Shown here: positions 4,752 through 7,701 of the stretch, one piece after another
Numbering within the stretch: position 1 is the stretch's first letter
Layout: each line of letters starts with the position of its first letter
DNA from: Syntrophomonadaceae bacterium
GTDB taxonomy: Bacteria; Bacillota_D; Dethiobacteria; DTU022; UBA8154
DNA length: 7,701 bases
Assembly: GCA_007120815.1 (NCBI GenBank)
Contig: SKMY01000163.1
Coordinates: forward strand, 1-7,701
Reading direction: 5' to 3'
Program-made: the position numbers and the translations under genes
Notes under the pieces: model-generated
Databases searched by the model: none
Seen by the model: the letters and a program-made list of their open reading frames with translations, nothing else
Told to the model about the DNA's origin: nothing

Positions 4752-6775
4752 TGCCCCAGAATTTCGATCCGTCTATCCTTCCATTGCTGGCCGTGTTAAT
4801 TCCCATTGTCGCTTCCGGGCTGGTGGCCTGGGTCTCCCTCTACTCGGAGAAGTGGCGCGACCTACTCGTCACCGTGGCCACGGCGGCAACGTTTCTCACC
4901 GTGCTGGCCATGTACCCCACGGTGGTAGGCGAGGGAAAGGTGATCACCTACCAGCTGCTGCAGATAACCACCCCGTTAAACCTGAACTTTCGGGTTGACG
5001 GTTTCAGTCTGATCGTGGCCCTGATTTCCTCTTTTGTCTGGCTGGCTGCGACCATTTACGGCGTGTCCTACATGGACCACGAGAAAAATCGAGGCCGCTA
5101 CTATACGCTGTTGTTACTTACCTTCGGCGGGACCATCGGTGTACCCCTGGCCGGAGATTTCTTGAGCCTGCTGTTATTCTTTGAAATCATGTCCCTGGCC
5201 TCTTACGTGCTGGTTGTACACACGCAAACGGAAGAAGCGTACAGCGCGGGCAATCTCTTTCTTTACCTGGGGGTATTCGGCGGGCTGAGTATTCTTTCGG
5301 GACTGGCTCTGCTCTATTTCCGGAACGGGACCCTGGACATACTGCCGGGGGCCATCGTCATTGAAACCATGGATGCAGTGGTTCCTCTGGCGGCTTCCAT
5401 GATGATTCTCGGGTTTGGTATCAAGGCGGGCATGGCGCCGCTGCATATCTGGCTTCCCCGGGCCCACCCGGTGGCTCCGGCCCCGGCCAGCGCCCTGCTT
5501 TCCGGTATCATGATCAAAACCGGGGCTTACGGGATTATTCGGACGGTGAACGTGCTGCTGGTTCCATCAACTGAGCCTGGAACGGCCATGGTTTTAGCCA
5601 AGCAGTTTCAAGAGTTTTGGTCTGTTGTGTCCAACATGGGTTATGTGATCATCTGGATCGGTATCATCACAGCGTTTATGGGGGTCATCCTGGCCCTTAT
5701 CCAGGATAATATCAAGAAAATGCTGGCCTGCAGCAGCATCAGCCAAATGGGATTTATCCTGGTGGGTGTAGGCGTGGCCGGCTACCTCAAGTATGAGGGT
5801 GCCATGGGTATGGCAGGCGCATCCTATCACATTATCAACCACGCCCTTTTCAAGTCCGCTCTCTTTTTGGCAGCGGGTGTCATCGCGTACAAAATCGGTG
5901 AAATGAACATGTACGAACTCGGCGGGCTTTGGAGAAAGCTCCCCTTTACTTTTGCCGTTGTGGTGATCGCTTCCCTGGGGATTGCGGGCGTGCCCCTGTT
6001 TAACGGCTATGTCAGCAAGACCCTGCTGCACCACGCCATCGTGGAAGCTTACGAACATTACGGCGTGGCTGCCCTGTTTGAAGCGGAACGGATCTTCATG
6101 ATTACCGCAGCAGGCACCGTTTTGTATTACCTGAAATTTATTTACCTGACTTTTTTGCGCAAGCCACCGGAAGAGAGCAAGGCCAAACTGGACAAAATTA
6201 AGCCGGAGTCCTTGCTGATGAAAATCGGCATGTCCATGCTGGCGGTGAGCATTGTCTTTATCGGGGTGAACCCCAGCTACCTGTTGAATAATTTGATTTT
6301 GCCTTCACTGGAAGGGTTTGTATTTGACCCGGGATTTATTGAAGGGCACATTGTTGGGATCAATTTCTTTACGGGTAAAGACCTGGCGGGGTCCTTTATG
6401 ACCCTGGGCCTTGGCTCCCTGGCCTTTGCCATCGGGGTAAAGACAGGTCTTTTCAAGGCCAGTGTACCTTACTACCTGGGACAGGAGTTTCTGGCCTCCC
6501 AGGTGGGTAAATTTATGGCCTCAATTTGGAATGGAGTTGCGTCGGCTGTTGGCGCAGTAATCGGGTTTTTCCGGAGCATCTTTGGCGGCATTTCTCGCAT
6601 GGGTTTCCGCTTTCTCCAGGGGCTGGATTACAAACCCGGCAAATCGGAACTGTTCCGCATCATCAACTTTGCCAACATGGACTTCGACGTGCTCCTCATC
6701 ATGAGCATGCTGGGTGTCACCCTGGTGTTTCTGTTCTACCTGCAGTTTGGTATATTAGGCATCGGCATCTGGTAG
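4751..6775 (+). CDS. Third antiporter-like subunit, long NuoL/HyfB-type with C-terminal extension
   Basis: A 674-aa polytopic protein of the proton-conducting transporter family; the length and SKTLLHHAI motif recall HyfB/HycC and other complex I subunit 5-like proteins. Channel residues are Glu145 (FFEIMSLASY), Lys225 and His232 (GFGIKAGMAPLHIWLPRAH), Lys256 (SGIMIKTGAYG), His360, His364 and Lys368 (YHIINHALFK), and Lys423 (NGYVSK). After the core there is a helix at about 546-567, an amphipathic stretch at about 575-625 with small residues and scattered Arg/Lys, and a last helix at about 646-666. This layout recalls the NuoL lateral arm followed by its anchoring TM helix. ATG 4751 is chosen, 8 bases after GGGGGTG (4736-4742); TTG 4748 is in frame and adjacent. 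It is the last gene before the terminator and probably extends the same membrane complex. Its exact subunit name cannot be fixed. Confidence 0.9.
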   Translation: MPQNFDPSILPLLAVLIPIVASGLVAWVSLYSEKWRDLLVTVATAATFLTVLAMYPTVVGEGKVITYQLLQITTPLNLNFRVDGFSLIVALISSFVWLAATIYGVSYMDHEKNRGRYYTLLLLTFGGTIGVPLAGDFLSLLLFFEIMSLASYVLVVHTQTEEAYSAGNLFLYLGVFGGLSILSGLALLYFRNGTLDILPGAIVIETMDAVVPLAASMMILGFGIKAGMAPLHIWLPRAHPVAPAPASALLSGIMIKTGAYGIIRTVNVLLVPSTEPGTAMVLAKQFQEFWSVVSNMGYVIIWIGIITAFMGVILALIQDNIKKMLACSSISQMGFILVGVGVAGYLKYEGAMGMAGASYHIINHALFKSALFLAAGVIAYKIGEMNMYELGGLWRKLPFTFAVVVIASLGIAGVPLFNGYVSKTLLHHAIVEAYEHYGVAALFEAERIFMITAAGTVLYYLKFIYLTFLRKPPEESKAKLDKIKPESLLMKIGMSMLAVSIVFIGVNPSYLLNNLILPSLEGFVFDPGFIEGHIVGINFFTGKDLAGSFMTLGLGSLAFAIGVKTGLFKASVPYYLGQEFLASQVGKFMASIWNGVASAVGAVIGFFRSIFGGISRMGFRFLQGLDYKPGKSELFRIINFANMDFDVLLIMSMLGVTLVFLFYLQFGILGIGIW

Positions 6776-6804
6776 AATTAAACAAGGAGATGACAGGGAA
6801 ACAG

Positions 6805-6848
6805 TTCTCTTGCCACCTCATCGGCCAAGGGGGGCTTCTCTTGTCGCC
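6805..6848 (+). repeat. Two near-identical 13-base words in the 3' trailer
   Basis: TTCTCTTGCCACC (6805-6817) and TTCTCTTGTCGCC (6836-6848) differ at two positions, and TTCTCTTG recurs at 6982-6989 in the repeat region. The stretch from the last stop to the terminator (6776-6885) otherwise holds nothing recognisable. It may be a decayed piece of the nearby repeat family. Confidence 0.35.
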
Positions 6849-6885
6849 AGAGCAATCTCCATCACTTAACACAAACTAAAACTAA

Positions 6886-6929
6886 GGGGGCCTTTCCCGG
6901 TTTACGGGAAGGCCCCCTGCTAATTTTTT
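6886..6929 (+). terminator. Rho-independent terminator of the antiporter operon
   Basis: GGGGGCCTTTCCCG (6886-6899) pairs with CGGGAAGGCCCCC (6905-6917): 13 base pairs with one bulged T and a 5-base loop (GTTTA). A run of six T follows at 6924-6929, six bases after the stem. It lies 110 bases after the last stop codon. On the other strand the stem is followed by a T-rich stretch, so it may also stop transcripts from the convergent clpB gene. Confidence 0.85.
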
Positions 6930-6939
6930 GGAGCTATTG

Positions 6940-7034
6940 TAAGCGAAGCTGCGGACGGGGACGGAGGAAGCATGGGGACGGTTCTCTTGCTTCCTTTTTA
7001 TCCCGGAAAGCACGGGACGGGAAGCATCAGGAGG
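6940..7034 (+). repeat. Partial, degenerate copies of the hairpin repeat
   Basis: GAAGCTGCGG (6945-6954) repeats the first ten bases of both full repeat copies. AGGAAGC (6965-6971) pairs with GCTTCCT (6989-6995), and the latter is followed by TTTTA. GGGGACGGTTCT (6974-6985) is a perfect inverted match to AGAACCGTCCCC at 7141-7152. TCCCG/CGGGA (7001-7005, 7013-7017) forms another small hairpin. The block looks like overlapping fragments of one repeat family rather than a gene; minus-strand frames here are low-complexity products of the repeat. Confidence 0.6.
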
Positions 7035-7192
7035 GAAGCTGCGGGAACGGTTCTGGCGCTTCCGGAGCGAAGCGGAGGACCTGCGGAACATTCCTGTTTT
7101 TAGAGGTGTTCCCCATACCTTGAAAAATGGGGAAAGGGACAGAACCGTCCCCCTGCTTCCCATGTATGCACAATAAGTGAGTCGTTGAGCAG
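7035..7192 (+). repeat. Dispersed hairpin repeat (REP-like), copy 2, between the operon and clpB
   Basis: The second and longer copy of the unit at 2003-2121. The left block 7035-7081 matches 42 of 47 bases, the right block 7130-7159 matches 29 of 30, and a similar tail lies at 7166-7192. The inner hairpin is CGCTTC (7057-7062) with GAAGCG (7069-7074), perfect here where copy 1 uses G-U pairs. Between the blocks it carries extra DNA with two more inverted repeats: GGAACA/TGTTCC (7085-7090, 7107-7112) and CCCCAT/ATGGGG (7111-7116, 7127-7132). GGGAC/GTCCC (7136-7140, 7147-7151) adds a small hairpin. It lies between convergent genes, the usual place for REP-type elements. Confidence 0.75.
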
Positions 7193-7201
7193 TAAAAATT
7201 T

Positions 7202-7701
7202 TTATTCAAACACTAAACCAGCGGCTCCTTTTCGTACGGTGATGTTGTCTCCTGGTCTAAAGCGGCCTTCAACCAACAGTTTGGCCAGGGGGGTCTCCAA
7301 TTCCTTTTGAATGGCGCGTTTTAAGGGCCTGGCGCCGTAAATGGGGTCATAGCCCACCTCTGCCAGGTATGCTTCCGCTTCGGGTTCCAACTTGAGGGTC
7401 ATCTCCTGTTCTGCCAGGCGCTTGAAGAGCCTTTCCGCCTGGATGGTTACAATCTGCTTCAGGTGTTCCCGGGTCAGGGAGTGGAAGAGGACAATTTCAT
7501 CCACCCGGTTCAGAAACTCGGGCCTGAAGAAAGCGCGCAGGCGTTCCATGACCCGGGCCTGGGCCTGCTGGAAGGCATCTTCATCCTTACCGGCAGCTTC
7601 CATAATGATTTCGCTGCCCAGGTTGGAGGTCATAATAATCACCGTGTTTCGAAAGTCCACCGTGCGGCCCTGAGAATCGGTCAAGCGGCCGTCGTCCAGA
7701 A
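7202..7701 (-). CDS. clpB: ATP-dependent disaggregase ClpB, C-terminal part (5' end outside the window)
   Basis: The last 165 residues of a ClpB/Hsp104-type AAA+ chaperone, which with DnaK pulls polypeptides out of aggregates in the cytoplasm. The frame stays open to the window edge; upstream of the TTG at 7684 it reads LDDGR, the normal ClpB sequence, so that TTG is internal. Numbering from this Leu, the second AAA+ domain shows the sensor-1 Asn26 (IIMTSNLGS), the arginine finger Arg65 (FRPEFLNRVDEIVLF), and sensor-2 Arg124 in YDPIYGARPLKRAI. A short C-terminal subdomain follows, ending GLVFE. REHLKQIV and the IQ.ERL..RLAE stretch favour ClpB over ClpA or ClpC. About 700 residues, including the N-domain, the first ATPase domain and the middle coiled coil, are outside the window. 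It converges on the antiporter operon and ends at TAA (7204-7202). No dedicated terminator is seen other than the repeat hairpins and the bidirectional-looking stem at 6886-6917. Confidence 0.95.
   Translation of the reverse strand, partial: LDDGRLTDSQGRTVDFRNTVIIMTSNLGSEIIMEAAGKDEDAFQQAQARVMERLRAFFRPEFLNRVDEIVLFHSLTREHLKQIVTIQAERLFKRLAEQEMTLKLEPEAEAYLAEVGYDPIYGARPLKRAIQKELETPLAKLLVEGRFRPGDNITVRKGAAGLVFE

Noticed and set aside
1..6775. Membrane-bound hydrogenase or respiratory complex I operon
   Set aside because: No NiFe large or small subunit, ferredoxin-like, NuoH-type or NADH-binding gene is present in the window. The mnhEFG set points to an antiporter, though genes outside the window could change this.
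6790..6879. 29-codon ORF (MTGKQF...) after the last antiporter gene
   Set aside because: AAGGAG directly abuts the ATG, leaving no spacing. The peptide resembles nothing and the region contains duplicated words.
6882..7163. Minus-strand 93-aa ORF across the terminator and repeats
   Set aside because: It is a translation of the repeat and terminator stem, with no ribosome binding site or family similarity. Such frames are common artefacts of this kind of repeat.
6940..7192. CRISPR array
   Set aside because: The repeated words are palindromic, unequal in spacing and in both orientations. There are no regular direct repeats with unique spacers.
7027..7209. Minus-strand 60-aa ORF overlapping the end of clpB
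   Set aside because: It lies within repeat copy 2, is low in complexity and has no family signature.

Overview
The window is most likely chromosomal DNA of a Gram-positive, anaerobe-type bacterium, perhaps one of the Peptococcaceae-like Firmicutes. The signs are moderate G+C, strong GGAGG/GGGGGTG-type ribosome binding sites, frequent TTG starts, a stand-alone Mrp/Mbh-type antiporter operon, and families of hairpin-forming repeats carrying the words GGGGACGGTTCT / AGAACCGTCCCC. The genus is inferred from general style only and no marker gene fixes it.

Positions 1-6775 hold one plus-strand operon for a multisubunit cation/proton antiporter. In order it has a 5'-truncated MnhD-type subunit, MnhE, MnhF, MnhG, a small MbhD-type (DUF4040) protein, a small MbhE-type protein, a second MnhD/MrpA-type antiporter subunit of 489 aa, and a long (674 aa) NuoL/HyfB-like subunit with a C-terminal extension. 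Three separate proton-channel modules therefore sit in one operon. All three keep the TM5 glutamate and the lysines in TM7, TM8 and TM12. The usual large MrpA protein appears to be split into separate genes. No MnhB or MnhC is present in the window; they may lie upstream of position 1. No hydrogenase or NADH-binding subunit is seen, so the simplest reading is a Mrp-type Na+(K+)/H+ antiporter.

Two places break the otherwise tight spacing. Between mnhF and mnhG (1932-2204) there is a cluster of hairpins that includes a 119-bp repeat. Between the second and third antiporter genes (4635-4750) there is a short spacer with an 8-bp tandem repeat and two tiny overlapping ORFs that run into the next start codon. 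The operon ends at a strong hairpin terminator (6886-6929).

From 6940 to 7192 a second, longer copy of the same hairpin repeat, with degenerate partial copies, fills the gap between convergent genes. From 7202 to the window end the minus strand encodes the C-terminal 165 residues of the disaggregase ClpB.
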